A DNA stretch of 64,000 bases, taken from positions 55,585 through 119,584 of the forward strand of contig CAJOEJ010000001.1 of NCBI GenBank assembly GCA_905233375.1, written 5' to 3'. Below are positions 49,983-58,481 of the stretch, piece after piece; positions within the stretch are counted from its first letter, which is position 1; each line of letters opens with the position of its first letter. Source of the stretch: Paludibacteraceae bacterium (GTDB taxonomy: Bacteria; Bacteroidota; Bacteroidia; Bacteroidales; Paludibacteraceae). The notes beneath the pieces were generated by a model that saw nothing but the letters and a program-made list of their open reading frames with translations, did no database searches and was not told the origin of the DNA. The position numbers and the translations under genes were made by a program.

Positions 49983-50017
49983 ATGTTTTGAAATGTTTTA
50001 TGACATACTTTCGAAAG
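49983..50017. promoter_or_regulatory. Predicted DeoR operator, operon side
   Basis: TATGTTTTGAAATGT and the palindrome CTTTCGAAAG. The 12-mer TATGTTTTGAAA is identical to one at the same position upstream of the agaS promoter at 61.1 kb. Confidence 0.6.
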
Positions 50018-50073
50018 AAATTTCGTTAAAAGACATAGTATCAGTGCTTTGATGTGTATAAAAGCCCTTTCGC

Positions 50074-50102
50074 AATGTTTCGAAAAATGAGTTCGAAACA
50101 TT
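50074..50102. promoter_or_regulatory. Predicted DeoR operator, regulator side
   Basis: AATGTTTCGAA and TTCGAAACATT form a perfect 11-bp inverted repeat with a 7-bp gap, directly upstream of the regulator's own -33 box. Confidence 0.7.
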
Positions 50103-50107
50103 TTTTA

Positions 50108-50139
50108 TTTGCGTATTTCAAAAAATATTTGTAACTTTG
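50108..50139 (+). promoter_or_regulatory. Promoter of the DeoR-family regulator
   Basis: TTTG (50108-50111), 20 bp, TAACTTTG (50132-50139); exact consensus, 24 bp before the ATG. Confidence 0.85.
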
Positions 50140-50163
50140 CAGCCGAAATGACAAAACGGCATT

Positions 50164-50940
50164 ATGAATCCTTCATCCGCAAAAGAGCGCAGAGCTTTTA
50201 TCCTGCGTCAACTGGAACAGCTTGGTGAGGTCAGTGTAACCGACCTGAGTAACACAACCGGCATCTCGGAGGTGACCATCCGCAAGGATCTGACCATCCT
50301 GCAGGCGCGTCATTTATTGTTACGTACGCGCGGAGGTGCGATGCGCAAGCCCGTCGAGAACCTCAACGAGGACACCACGATCGCCAAAAAACGCATGTTC
50401 AATGTGCGGGAGAAAGAGCGAATCGGGGAGGCGGCAGCCAAGATGATTAATGACGGGGACGTCATCATGCTGGACTCGGGCACGACGACGCTGGAGGTTG
50501 CCCGCCATTTAGGCAGGTTCCACAACCTGCGTATCCTCACCAATTCGATGCATATTGCTACCGAACTGCTCAATTACAAGCAGTTTGACGTGGTTTTGTT
50601 AGGCGGCAACGTGCGTGTCAACAGCCAGTCCACAGTCGGACCCCTTGCCTTGTCCGTCCTGCATAATTTCAGCCGCTACAAACTGTTTCTCGGCGTTGAT
50701 TCTTTCTCGCTGGAAAACGGTATATCGACCCCCAACCTCGAGGAAGCGCTGCTTAACCAGCTCATGATCCAGCAGGCGGAGAAGGTGATAGCCGTTTTTG
50801 ACTCCTCCAAATTCAACAAACGCAGTTATGTGCATGTAGCGGATGTGCAGGAAATCGACTGTATCATTACCGATCGGGCGATACCGGTCGGTATGAGTGC
50901 CAAACTCCGCGCCTTGGGCATTGAGGTGAAAACCGTGTGA
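50164..50940 (+). CDS. DeoR-family transcriptional regulator
   Basis: 258 residues. The N-terminal winged helix (RRAFILRQLEQLGEVSVTDL, then TGISEVTIRKDLTIL) is followed by the phosphosugar-sensing domain with DGDVIMLDSGTTTLEVARHL, NSMHIATELL and LGVDSFSLENGISTPNLEEA. DeoR proteins usually repress sugar genes until a phosphorylated sugar binds. Its divergence from the SusCD operon, and matching dyads at its own promoter and at both operons, make it the likely regulator of the region. A DeoR protein next to a SusCD locus is unusual: SusR, hybrid two-component or ECF regulators are the norm. No such regulator is in the window. Confidence 0.92.
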   Translation: MNPSSAKERRAFILRQLEQLGEVSVTDLSNTTGISEVTIRKDLTILQARHLLLRTRGGAMRKPVENLNEDTTIAKKRMFNVREKERIGEAAAKMINDGDVIMLDSGTTTLEVARHLGRFHNLRILTNSMHIATELLNYKQFDVVLLGGNVRVNSQSTVGPLALSVLHNFSRYKLFLGVDSFSLENGISTPNLEEALLNQLMIQQAEKVIAVFDSSKFNKRSYVHVADVQEIDCIITDRAIPVGMSAKLRALGIEVKTV

Positions 50941-50962
50941 CGGCTGACTGTGTTTCACAAAC

Positions 50963-50998
50963 GAAACGACCCACATCGCTGTGAGCCGTTTCTTTTGT
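50963..50998 (+). terminator. Terminator of the DeoR gene
   Basis: GAAACG...CACA-TCGC-TGTG...CGTTTC followed by TTTTG, 22 bp after the stop. Confidence 0.8.
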
Positions 50999-51012
50999 TC
51001 TGAAAGTAAGGT

Positions 51013-51027
51013 TCTCGGGACATGGTC
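51013..51027. terminator. Short hairpin between convergent genes
   Basis: CGGGAC-ATG-GTCCCG, ~30 bp beyond the end of the CBM gene on the minus strand. No T run. Confidence 0.4.
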
Positions 51028-51055
51028 CCGTGATGGTTCTGTTATAAACTTCACT

Positions 51056-52690
51056 TTAGAGGGCGGTACCCAGTACATTGTACTTCACGCCGTCGCGGAT
51101 GATGATGAGTTGTCCGTTCTCAATCATCTTCTCTATCTGCGTAGCCGCTTCGATATTGGTGATAGCGGTAACTACATCATTCAGCGAAGCGAACCATTGA
51201 TTCTTGTAGAAATACGGTCTGCCTTCCTTCGCGTCTGTAAGAGAGAGATTTGCAGTCTGGTTTCCGTCACCCCCGTTACCATTATTGAAGATGATACTGG
51301 TGCGGTTGTCTTGTACCACATAGGAGTAGATCTGGTAGCCCCAAATCGTTTGCTCGGTCAAGGTCATCTGCTCACCCGGCCATCCTGCAACTTCAGGACT
51401 CCATGCATAAGCGTGTACATTTGTCCAGTTGGGAGTGTTAACGAAGTAAACGGTGATATCCACCAAGTCAGGGAAGGTGATATCCAGTTTCTTCTCAGCT
51501 ATCGTCCATGTGAAGGTGTAGTCACCTGCCTTGTCGATCTGGAGCCAGAACGCTTCTTCCGAAGTAGCCTCGTGGTCGATATTGCTTGCGCTGGTCCATC
51601 CGCGGTGGAAACCGTACCATCCGCTATCATCCGGTGCAATGCAGTATGCCTTGTCGCCAACAAGCACCTTGAAGCCGTAGCCGCTGTTATCGTTCATATC
51701 CAGATGGATGGTAATGCTTGCCGTCAGTTGGTCTTCTGCCGGTACGAGTTCGTCACCTGCCCAACTGTTCATGTCACCGATAATAGCCATGTACGGCAGT
51801 TCTACAGCGGGAGCAGCAATAGTAATGCTGTTCAGCACTGCTTCTGACCATTGAATAGCATTCGTGAGGTGCACGATATAATTACCGGCAGCGGGTACAG
51901 TGATAGTGCCGAGTTCTTTAATACCAGTGTCACCTTTTTGACCACCTTCATTCACAGCACCGTAGCTTGTCTCTTCATCCTCTCCGATCAGTTCTACACC
52001 ATAGTTGTGACCGTTGGAAGCGGTAATATCAATCGTGACATTGTAAGTGCCTGCTTCAGCAAAACTTACGTTCCAATTAGCATACTCATTGGGAGCCGTG
52101 CTCGGTTTAAAAGCGATAGCGCCGTCTGTTAGCGAGGCGTTTGCAGACAATTCTGCATAAGCAGGAAGCAGTGTTCCCGGTAATGCAACCGAAACACCTG
52201 AATAGTTTGCTTCGAAGATCACATCTTTGAGTTTCATAGCCGACCAAGCGGTAGCAGCGTGTGCACGTACTTTGTAATTACCTGCTTCCAAATCACGCAT
52301 GTCTATAGACCCGATAGGGTAGTGTCCGCACTGACCGGATGAACCTTTGTAACGCAGTGATTTAACTGTATCACCGGCTTGGTTGAGGACGTAGAGTTGT
52401 ACGCGCCAGCTGTTCGTGTTATACACATCCACAGCGAGATTGTACTGAATCGATTCAATCGTTACATCCCACTCTGCATAGAGAAGCGTGTCGTTAGCAC
52501 TGTCATGAGCGCCCATGTCGAAGTACGTTCCGGCGTAGTCTCCTTCAGTTAATACGAAGTCAGGCATGCCCTCGGAACGGAAACCTACGTTTGTAACATC
52601 CAGCGTTGCTGGGAGAACAACGGGGTCTGCACTAACTGCAACTGCTACCAGCGCTGCAGCGAAGATTGAGAGAATTTTTCTCATAATCAT
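51056..52690 (-). CDS. Secreted carbohydrate-binding protein with CBM6-like and CBM26-like modules and tail motif
   Basis: 544 residues with a signal peptide (MIMRKILSIFAAALVAVAVSA). Two related beta-sandwich domains of CBM6 type occupy residues ~25-165 (LEAGNYKVRAHAATAWSAMKL) and ~168-290 (FAEAGTYNVTIDITASNG). Then comes an MAIIGDMNSWAGDEL segment like SusE/CBM-type starch-binding domains. A CBM26-like module follows (ITVYFVNTPNWTNVHAYAWS, WPGEQMT). The end is KMIENGQLIIIRDGVKYNVL. No catalytic domain is seen. It probably holds glucan or other polysaccharide at the surface; the CBM26 part suggests alpha-glucan. Last gene of the agaS operon, convergent with deoR. Confidence 0.8.
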   Translation of the reverse strand: MIMRKILSIFAAALVAVAVSADPVVLPATLDVTNVGFRSEGMPDFVLTEGDYAGTYFDMGAHDSANDTLLYAEWDVTIESIQYNLAVDVYNTNSWRVQLYVLNQAGDTVKSLRYKGSSGQCGHYPIGSIDMRDLEAGNYKVRAHAATAWSAMKLKDVIFEANYSGVSVALPGTLLPAYAELSANASLTDGAIAFKPSTAPNEYANWNVSFAEAGTYNVTIDITASNGHNYGVELIGEDEETSYGAVNEGGQKGDTGIKELGTITVPAAGNYIVHLTNAIQWSEAVLNSITIAAPAVELPYMAIIGDMNSWAGDELVPAEDQLTASITIHLDMNDNSGYGFKVLVGDKAYCIAPDDSGWYGFHRGWTSASNIDHEATSEEAFWLQIDKAGDYTFTWTIAEKKLDITFPDLVDITVYFVNTPNWTNVHAYAWSPEVAGWPGEQMTLTEQTIWGYQIYSYVVQDNRTSIIFNNGNGGDGNQTANLSLTDAKEGRPYFYKNQWFASLNDVVTAITNIEAATQIEKMIENGQLIIIRDGVKYNVLGTAL

Positions 52691-52744
52691 TAAATTTTAA
52701 AAAGGTTAATAAAAGGATTAATTAGTTAGTAACTATGCGGTACG

Positions 52745-55700
52745 TTATTGGGCAATTTTCTGCCCAATAACGTTATAAGTCATTCCGTTTTTCTTGATAA
52801 AAAGTTGTCCGTCGCGGATGAATTTCTCGCTTTGCGAGGGGTTGCTCATAAAGGTGTTGTCGGTGCTCTCGTACCAGCTGCGGCGGTTGTTCTTGACGCG
52901 GATGGTATTGTACACCTCTTTGTTGCCGTTCTCGTCCGTTTTGTAGGTAACGACTTCGATATAGTCGCTCGTCACGTTGAAGCGGCTGTAAGAGGGCGTA
53001 CCGGGTTGACCGAACTTGGAGGTGAACAGGTCGAAGTAGTTAGGCACGTTGTGGTGCTTCCAGTCGAACCAGTCTTCCTGATTGGCGGAGTACTGGCTCT
53101 CGAGGGTAGCACGGCTCTTGGGCTCGTAGCGTTTGCGTCCGCAGGTAGCGCCGATGAAGTACAGGGTACCGTCGTTGGTGGTGAAAGTACCTCCTTCGAG
53201 ACCGGTCTTGTTGTCGCTGTTACCCCACTGGGTGTTGTCTTCGGGGCGTACGCGCACGGTGTCGGTGACGGATCCGGGAACGACGGTCCATGTATCCGGA
53301 TCGACCGGACCGATGACTTCGTAGCAGTGGTCGTGTCCCTGGATAGCGAGGTCGATACCGCACTCTTTGAGGATCGGCAGCATCATGTTACGCAGCAGCG
53401 GTGCGTCGCTGTCCAAGTGGTGGTCGGCGCCGGAGAAGAGGTTCTTGTGGGTCAGCGTGACGCGGTACTTGGTGTTGGGGTGCTGCTCTATCTGGTCAAG
53501 GAACCAGTTGCGTACGTCGGTGGAGAGGTAGGTCGAAGCCATGCCCTCTTCGCTACTGCCATGTGCGCGCCACCAGTCTTCCACCGAATAAACGAGGAAG
53601 AGGACGTCGCCATAGACGAAGCTGTAGGTCACGCCGTGGAACTGCGGTTTGGTGGTCGCTATCTCATAGAAATTATGGTCGGTATTGAAGTGGTAGTCAT
53701 AATTGAGGTTGTTGCTCACGTCATGGTTACCGCCGGTGGGAACAAAAGCCATCTTGTTCAATGCCGGACGCATGGCTCCTTCGAACCAGCGTTCCCACTG
53801 CCACTCGGAGTTCTCATCGTCACCGGTCTCGACGAAGTCGCCCGGGAAGACGCAGAACTTGGCATCGGGTTCGTTTTGGGCAACCGCCCTGGCGCACTGG
53901 TTCGCCTGCTCGATATACTCGGCATTATGGATGTGGCTGTCAGTCATGTAGAGGAACGAGAAGCCGCGTTGCTGCTCGTCCTTGGTGACGAACTGTCCGA
54001 TCTCGCTCCAGTGTCCCGGATAGCCGGCACGCCAGCTGTAAGTGGTACCGGGTTGGAGGTTCTGCGCCAGCGCCTTGTGGCTCACGTAGGTGAACTTGGT
54101 GTTGCGCGGCAGTCCCGCTGCGGTACAGATGTCATATTTGGGGCTTTCCGATGCCTGAATCGGCGTGTAGTGGAGCGGAATAGTGGTGGTCGGAGTGGCT
54201 TGGAAAGAGAAGACGCAGTCGCAGGTTTCAAAGTCCTCTGCAGTGGCATTCGCCGAGGGGATGAGTTGTACCACACCGTTGTTGATGCCCTCGTTGGTGA
54301 ACCAGCAGAATCCCATCTGCGTTGCCGGGTCGCCGTTGAAGGTGGCGATCAGGTTGTACGGTTCTTCCTTGCCTACCAGTTGGGCAATTTTCTCCTGCAT
54401 AGCGGCTACTTTCGCCGGGATGACGCTCAGATCCACGTCTTCGCCCAGGCTGTCGATGCGCGCTTCCTCTTTGGCTACGAGGAACTCGATGAACGAAGGA
54501 ATCGTATATTCACCCATCTTATAGAGCGAGTCGGCTTCCACTACCTCGTGCGGGTATTTAACCGGCGGAACGGGCAGGATGATGACCAGTGCGGACGCCG
54601 AGAAGTGTCCTTCCATCGTCTCTACGTGTGCGGTCGTGCGACCTACCGCGAGTGCGGTGATCTTGCCGTTCTGGATAGAGGCGACAGTGGGGTCGTCGAT
54701 GGTCCATGTCACGCGTTTGTTGTCGGCGTTAGCCGGCTCAACCTGCGCTACGAGGGTGCCTGTTCTGCCTACGATGATCTCAATGGAGTCCTGCAGGATC
54801 GAGACGCCGGTTACATCGATATGTACGGCATCCGGGTCATACTCATAGGCACCGAGATCGACGCCGGTTCCTTTGGGACGCGTGACACCTTTGATATCCG
54901 TTGCGGGCGCCTGCGTAGCGTCTCCTGCGTTCAGCAGCGGAGCGGAAGCGCTGGTGATGGCGAAATCAGCATCTTTGACAGCCGTCATCTCGGCATCCGT
55001 CCTGGGGAGTCCGACAAAAGCGGTGGGGTTGCGGAAGTTCGGACCGTCGGTGGCGTTGTTGTCTGCTGCGAGTCCGGTCGTCATACCCGTACCTATATCA
55101 GCGATATTGTTCGACGAACCGGTACCGGACGCAAGATAGTTATGGTTGGTAGCCGAACCGTTGGGTACCACATTGCCCCAGAAGACATTGTTCACGGCTT
55201 TACCCTCGATACGGCAGCCGCCGTAGCGACCTTCCACACCTTGGTTATTGCAAACGGTGTTGTTAATGAATGTACCCTTGCCGTAGAGGCATCCGTTGTA
55301 GTCCACCTGGTTGTTGTACAGCACGCAGTTACGTACGACGGTTCCGGCTCTGGAGTAGATGGTCACGCCGCCTTTGCAGCCGCGGAAGATACAGTTCTCA
55401 ATGAGCGTGTTGATATTTACGTTATCTTCGCATGATACCGCTGCGGCTTGCTGGCTGGCGGTGTTGTTGCAGTTCTCAAAGAGGCAGTTGCTGATGATCG
55501 TTTGTGCATTCGTGGACGGATCCACAAAGATACCTCCGGCTTTGGAGCCGCTGGTGCAGTTGCGGAAGACGCAGTTGTTCACGGTCATGTTACCGCGGAT
55601 GAACATTGCGGCACCTCCCCATTCGCTGTGGTTGGCGTTCTGGAAGACCATACCGTCAATCACATCGCGCTGAGTCGGGTCATCGTCGTACTTGACGAGC

Positions 55701-56011
55701 AGCCAGGCGGTGGCGCCTGTTCCGTCAATGACCGATTCGTACAACTCGGGGTCGCGGACACCTGTCTCGGCATTGTATCCGCCAAGCAGCGTTACACCGC
55801 TACCGATGGACAGCCGCTCGACATAGACACCTTCTGCAACAAACACGGTGTCGCCTGCTTCGCGTCCGCCGAGCGCGGATGCCACCGACGTGAGTGCATT
55901 CGCCCAGGATTTGCCGTCTCCGTTCGATCCGGTCGGAGACACATACCGGTTACTTGCTGACGCACACAGCATAGCTGTGCAAGCGGTCAAAAGAAGTAGG
56001 ATTTTCTTCAT
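52745..56011 (-). CDS. Secreted beta-helix/Ig/metallophosphatase fusion with tail motif
   Basis: 1088 residues with a signal peptide (MKKILLLLTACTAMLCASA). Residues ~20-400 are a right-handed beta-helix of pectate-lyase type (NRYVSPTGSNGDGKSWANAL, repeated NCVFRNC, NCLFENC, NCIFRGC, closing VDLGAYEYDP). Residues ~405-490 form a Big2-like Ig domain (ITALAVGRTTAHVETMEG). An FN3-like segment (LQPGTTYSWRAG) leads into a calcineurin-type phosphoesterase with YMTDSHIH, VFPGDFVETGDDE, PTGGNHDVSNN, TLTHKNLF and IQGHDHCYEV, all metal-binding motifs present. The end is KFIRDGQLFIKKNGMTYNVI. The enzyme could cleave phosphate esters outside the cell; how the helix domain contributes is unknown. Confidence 0.87.
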   Translation of the reverse strand: MKKILLLLTACTAMLCASASNRYVSPTGSNGDGKSWANALTSVASALGGREAGDTVFVAEGVYVERLSIGSGVTLLGGYNAETGVRDPELYESVIDGTGATAWLLVKYDDDPTQRDVIDGMVFQNANHSEWGGAAMFIRGNMTVNNCVFRNCTSGSKAGGIFVDPSTNAQTIISNCLFENCNNTASQQAAAVSCEDNVNINTLIENCIFRGCKGGVTIYSRAGTVVRNCVLYNNQVDYNGCLYGKGTFINNTVCNNQGVEGRYGGCRIEGKAVNNVFWGNVVPNGSATNHNYLASGTGSSNNIADIGTGMTTGLAADNNATDGPNFRNPTAFVGLPRTDAEMTAVKDADFAITSASAPLLNAGDATQAPATDIKGVTRPKGTGVDLGAYEYDPDAVHIDVTGVSILQDSIEIIVGRTGTLVAQVEPANADNKRVTWTIDDPTVASIQNGKITALAVGRTTAHVETMEGHFSASALVIILPVPPVKYPHEVVEADSLYKMGEYTIPSFIEFLVAKEEARIDSLGEDVDLSVIPAKVAAMQEKIAQLVGKEEPYNLIATFNGDPATQMGFCWFTNEGINNGVVQLIPSANATAEDFETCDCVFSFQATPTTTIPLHYTPIQASESPKYDICTAAGLPRNTKFTYVSHKALAQNLQPGTTYSWRAGYPGHWSEIGQFVTKDEQQRGFSFLYMTDSHIHNAEYIEQANQCARAVAQNEPDAKFCVFPGDFVETGDDENSEWQWERWFEGAMRPALNKMAFVPTGGNHDVSNNLNYDYHFNTDHNFYEIATTKPQFHGVTYSFVYGDVLFLVYSVEDWWRAHGSSEEGMASTYLSTDVRNWFLDQIEQHPNTKYRVTLTHKNLFSGADHHLDSDAPLLRNMMLPILKECGIDLAIQGHDHCYEVIGPVDPDTWTVVPGSVTDTVRVRPEDNTQWGNSDNKTGLEGGTFTTNDGTLYFIGATCGRKRYEPKSRATLESQYSANQEDWFDWKHHNVPNYFDLFTSKFGQPGTPSYSRFNVTSDYIEVVTYKTDENGNKEVYNTIRVKNNRRSWYESTDNTFMSNPSQSEKFIRDGQLFIKKNGMTYNVIGQKIAQ

Positions 56012-56048
56012 AATATTACATTGTTTTGGTTAGTTTGGTTCGTGTTGT

Positions 56049-56993
56049 TCAGCTCCATCCGAATCGTTCGCGTCCGATGCGCTCTACTTCCTCGCGGCAG
56101 GTGAAAGCGGTCGTGCCTCCGGCTGCGGTGGTGTTGACCGCACCGGTCATGTTGCCGTACTCCTGACACTTGTCCAGAGGATCTCCTGCGGCGAGCCGGC
56201 TGATGAATCCGCTATTGAAACTGTCGCCAGCGCCGATGCAATCGACTACATGGTCGTTGAGCAGCGCTTTCTGCATCCGGTCGGGTTGACCCTTGCGCAT
56301 CAGTAAGCTACCCTTACTGCCGCATTTGATCACCGCCGCATTGGCATATGGACGGATCTTCTCGATAGCTTCGTCAAGCGTCTCGCTGCGGGTGAGGAAC
56401 TTGAGTTCCGTCTCGTTGGGCATGAATACGGTCAGCATCGGCAGCACCGCCTTATAGTCCAGGTCCCATGCCTCCACCGGATCCCATTGGGTATCCAGCG
56501 AAGTGGTCACCCCGTAGGCTTGGCACAACTCGAGAATCTTCATCAGGTCGCGCTTCACGCCGCTCTGCATGAAGATGGACGATATATGAATATGTTTCGC
56601 CTCTTTGAAAACCTCCGGGTTGATATCTGCCAGTGACATGAAGTCCATCGCTCCCTGATACGTCAGGTTAGCGCGGTCTTCGTCGTAACTCATGCAGATG
56701 GTAGCTCCGGTAGCATATTGGTTCTGCCGGATGAGGTAGCGTGTATCAACCCCTTTGGCTTTCAGACTGCTCTCTACCAGGTCGCCGAAACTGTCGTTTC
56801 CGATCATGCCGCAGAATGCCACTTTGGCTCCCAATGCCGCTGCATTGGCGGCAAAGATAGCCGTTGAGCTGCCCAGAGTAAGGGTCATCTGCTTGGCAAA
56901 CTTCTCTTTGCCGATCTCCGGTTCGCCTTCAATCTGATTGAGTATCAGATCCACATTCAGTTCGCCTAATGCGATAATATCAAACTGTTTCAT
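56049..56993 (-). CDS. PfkB-family carbohydrate kinase
   Basis: 314 residues. ALGELNVDLILNQIEGEPEIG at the N-terminus and the GAGDSFNSGF signature near residue 255 identify a ribokinase/PfkB-type kinase; the Asp of GAGD is the catalytic base. The substrate specificity is not fixed by motif. Beside an AgaS-type isomerase and a GatZ/KbaZ-family gene, tagatose-6-phosphate, fructose-6-phosphate or a free hexose are the main candidates. Cytoplasmic. Confidence 0.88.
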   Translation of the reverse strand: MKQFDIIALGELNVDLILNQIEGEPEIGKEKFAKQMTLTLGSSTAIFAANAAALGAKVAFCGMIGNDSFGDLVESSLKAKGVDTRYLIRQNQYATGATICMSYDEDRANLTYQGAMDFMSLADINPEVFKEAKHIHISSIFMQSGVKRDLMKILELCQAYGVTTSLDTQWDPVEAWDLDYKAVLPMLTVFMPNETELKFLTRSETLDEAIEKIRPYANAAVIKCGSKGSLLMRKGQPDRMQKALLNDHVVDCIGAGDSFNSGFISRLAAGDPLDKCQEYGNMTGAVNTTAAGGTTAFTCREEVERIGRERFGWS

Positions 56994-57053
56994 AATACTG
57001 GTTCTTTTAGTTTTCGATATGTCGATATATCGTTATTCCGATAGTTCGAAAAA

Positions 57054-58433
57054 TTACATTTTGTCGTTGAACAACTCGTTCATTTTGCTGTACCAGTTCG
57101 CCGGATAGCTGTGTCCCATCTCCGGCTCGATGATATATTCTTTCTGATCCGCCGGAGTGCCCAGGTTGTTAAACGGCACCAGGTTCAGCCGCGCCGGACA
57201 CACATCGTCCGCCAGACCGCTCGATGCCAGTACGGCACACGAGATCCGCGGCGTGAGGTGCTTGATGTCGAAATAGGGCAGGTATTGGATGCTTTGTTCC
57301 TGGGGCACACCATCTACCCAGTAGTGGTCGCTGATCTCCCAATATGCCAGACTCTCGATATCTTTCGCATCCGCAAAATCCCCCATGAACGCCACGTTCG
57401 CGGCAATAGCGGTGAACGGGTAGTCACTCAGAGCTGCGGCTGCATAGGTCAATGCGCCGCCCTGGCTCGAACCCTCGGCAAACAGCTTCGTCATGTCGCT
57501 TGACTCGCGCGTAGCCATGAAGCGCACCGCCTGCACGACGTCCATATACGCGCCCCTGTAATAATAGGTGTCTTTTTCGCCCAAGTGGTAGCGGAACCAG
57601 TCGCCGTAGATGTTTACCGTCTCCTCCGCCACGCCCAAATTCGTTCCGGCGGGACGGTTGTTCAGGTATTGTCCGCGGTGCGAGAGGTAGAACTCGGCAT
57701 TCGTGCCGGCGTAGGGGCAGTCAACAGGTCCCGTATAACCCTGGGTGTCGTAGCCGTAGAAATGCAAGATCACCGGATGCTTCTGACCATCCTGCGGCTC
57801 GCAGTAGTACCCGCGGATCTTCACCGGTTCTCCCTCGAGTCCGTCAGGCACCGAATACATCTCCACCAGATAGACCTTGACGTTCGCGTTGCTCCGTTCG
57901 GGGATCTCCGTCAACTGCGCATGCATGTCGATCGCTGCCAACTGGTCTTTGGCGGCTTGCCAGAAATCATCAAAATCTGCCGGTTTGTCATTGGGCGAAG
58001 TGATCAGAAACGGGTCGATGGCAAAATTGAAGGCACGGACTTTCGCTGTATCCACGTAGCACTCTGCATGGTAGATACCTGGCTCCATATCCGCTTCCGC
58101 GGTCATCACCGCATCCTTCTGACTCTTGGCGCTTATGATCACGCTGTCGGTCAGGGTGACTACCTCCGCTTTCTTGTCGGTCGTGATGACCACTTTCGTG
58201 CCCAACTTGACTGCACCCGCATTGCCGTTCGCGATCCGGATGGTGATTTGCGGTTTGCCGCTCCACACCCAGTTGTCCGTCACCGGAACCGACATTTCTA
58301 TCAGCGACATATCTGCCGGAACAATCTGCTCCTCCTGCGCCTGCGGCTCTTCCTGCGAACCCCTGTTATCGCATCCGCAAGCAGCCAGCAAAACAACCAA
58401 CATTAACAAAAATATGGAATCCCGTCTCTTCAT
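57054..58433 (-). CDS. Acetyl xylan esterase (AXE1/CE7)-type lipoprotein
   Basis: 459 residues from MKRRDSIFLLMLVVLLAAC with a lipobox at LAAC. An N-terminal beta domain (~45-145) precedes an alpha/beta-hydrolase of the AXE1/cephalosporin-C deacetylase family: VKIRGYYCEPQDGQKHPVIL, HRGQYLNNR, AEGSSQGGALTYAAA with the Ser nucleophile, SGLADDVCPA with the Asp, and EPEMGHSYP with the His. It removes acetyl groups from sugars or oligosaccharides. The lipoprotein location is unusual for a family that is often cytoplasmic and suggests deacetylation at the surface or in the periplasm. Confidence 0.83.
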   Translation of the reverse strand: MKRRDSIFLLMLVVLLAACGCDNRGSQEEPQAQEEQIVPADMSLIEMSVPVTDNWVWSGKPQITIRIANGNAGAVKLGTKVVITTDKKAEVVTLTDSVIISAKSQKDAVMTAEADMEPGIYHAECYVDTAKVRAFNFAIDPFLITSPNDKPADFDDFWQAAKDQLAAIDMHAQLTEIPERSNANVKVYLVEMYSVPDGLEGEPVKIRGYYCEPQDGQKHPVILHFYGYDTQGYTGPVDCPYAGTNAEFYLSHRGQYLNNRPAGTNLGVAEETVNIYGDWFRYHLGEKDTYYYRGAYMDVVQAVRFMATRESSDMTKLFAEGSSQGGALTYAAAALSDYPFTAIAANVAFMGDFADAKDIESLAYWEISDHYWVDGVPQEQSIQYLPYFDIKHLTPRISCAVLASSGLADDVCPARLNLVPFNNLGTPADQKEYIIEPEMGHSYPANWYSKMNELFNDKM

Positions 58434-58481
58434 AACTATCAACTAGACGACTTCTTTAAACTTTAAACTATCAACTATCAA

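Noticed and set aside
51078-51095. TACATTGTAC in the 3' end of the CBM gene as another dispersed repeat
   Set aside because: It encodes the Tyr-Asn-Val of the conserved tail motif and has no further match to the repeat family.
52748-55435. 895-residue open frame on the plus strand
   Set aside because: It is antisense to the beta-helix/phosphatase gene, whose domains and signal peptide are clear; the plus-strand frame has no signal, promoter or family match and is a codon-bias shadow.
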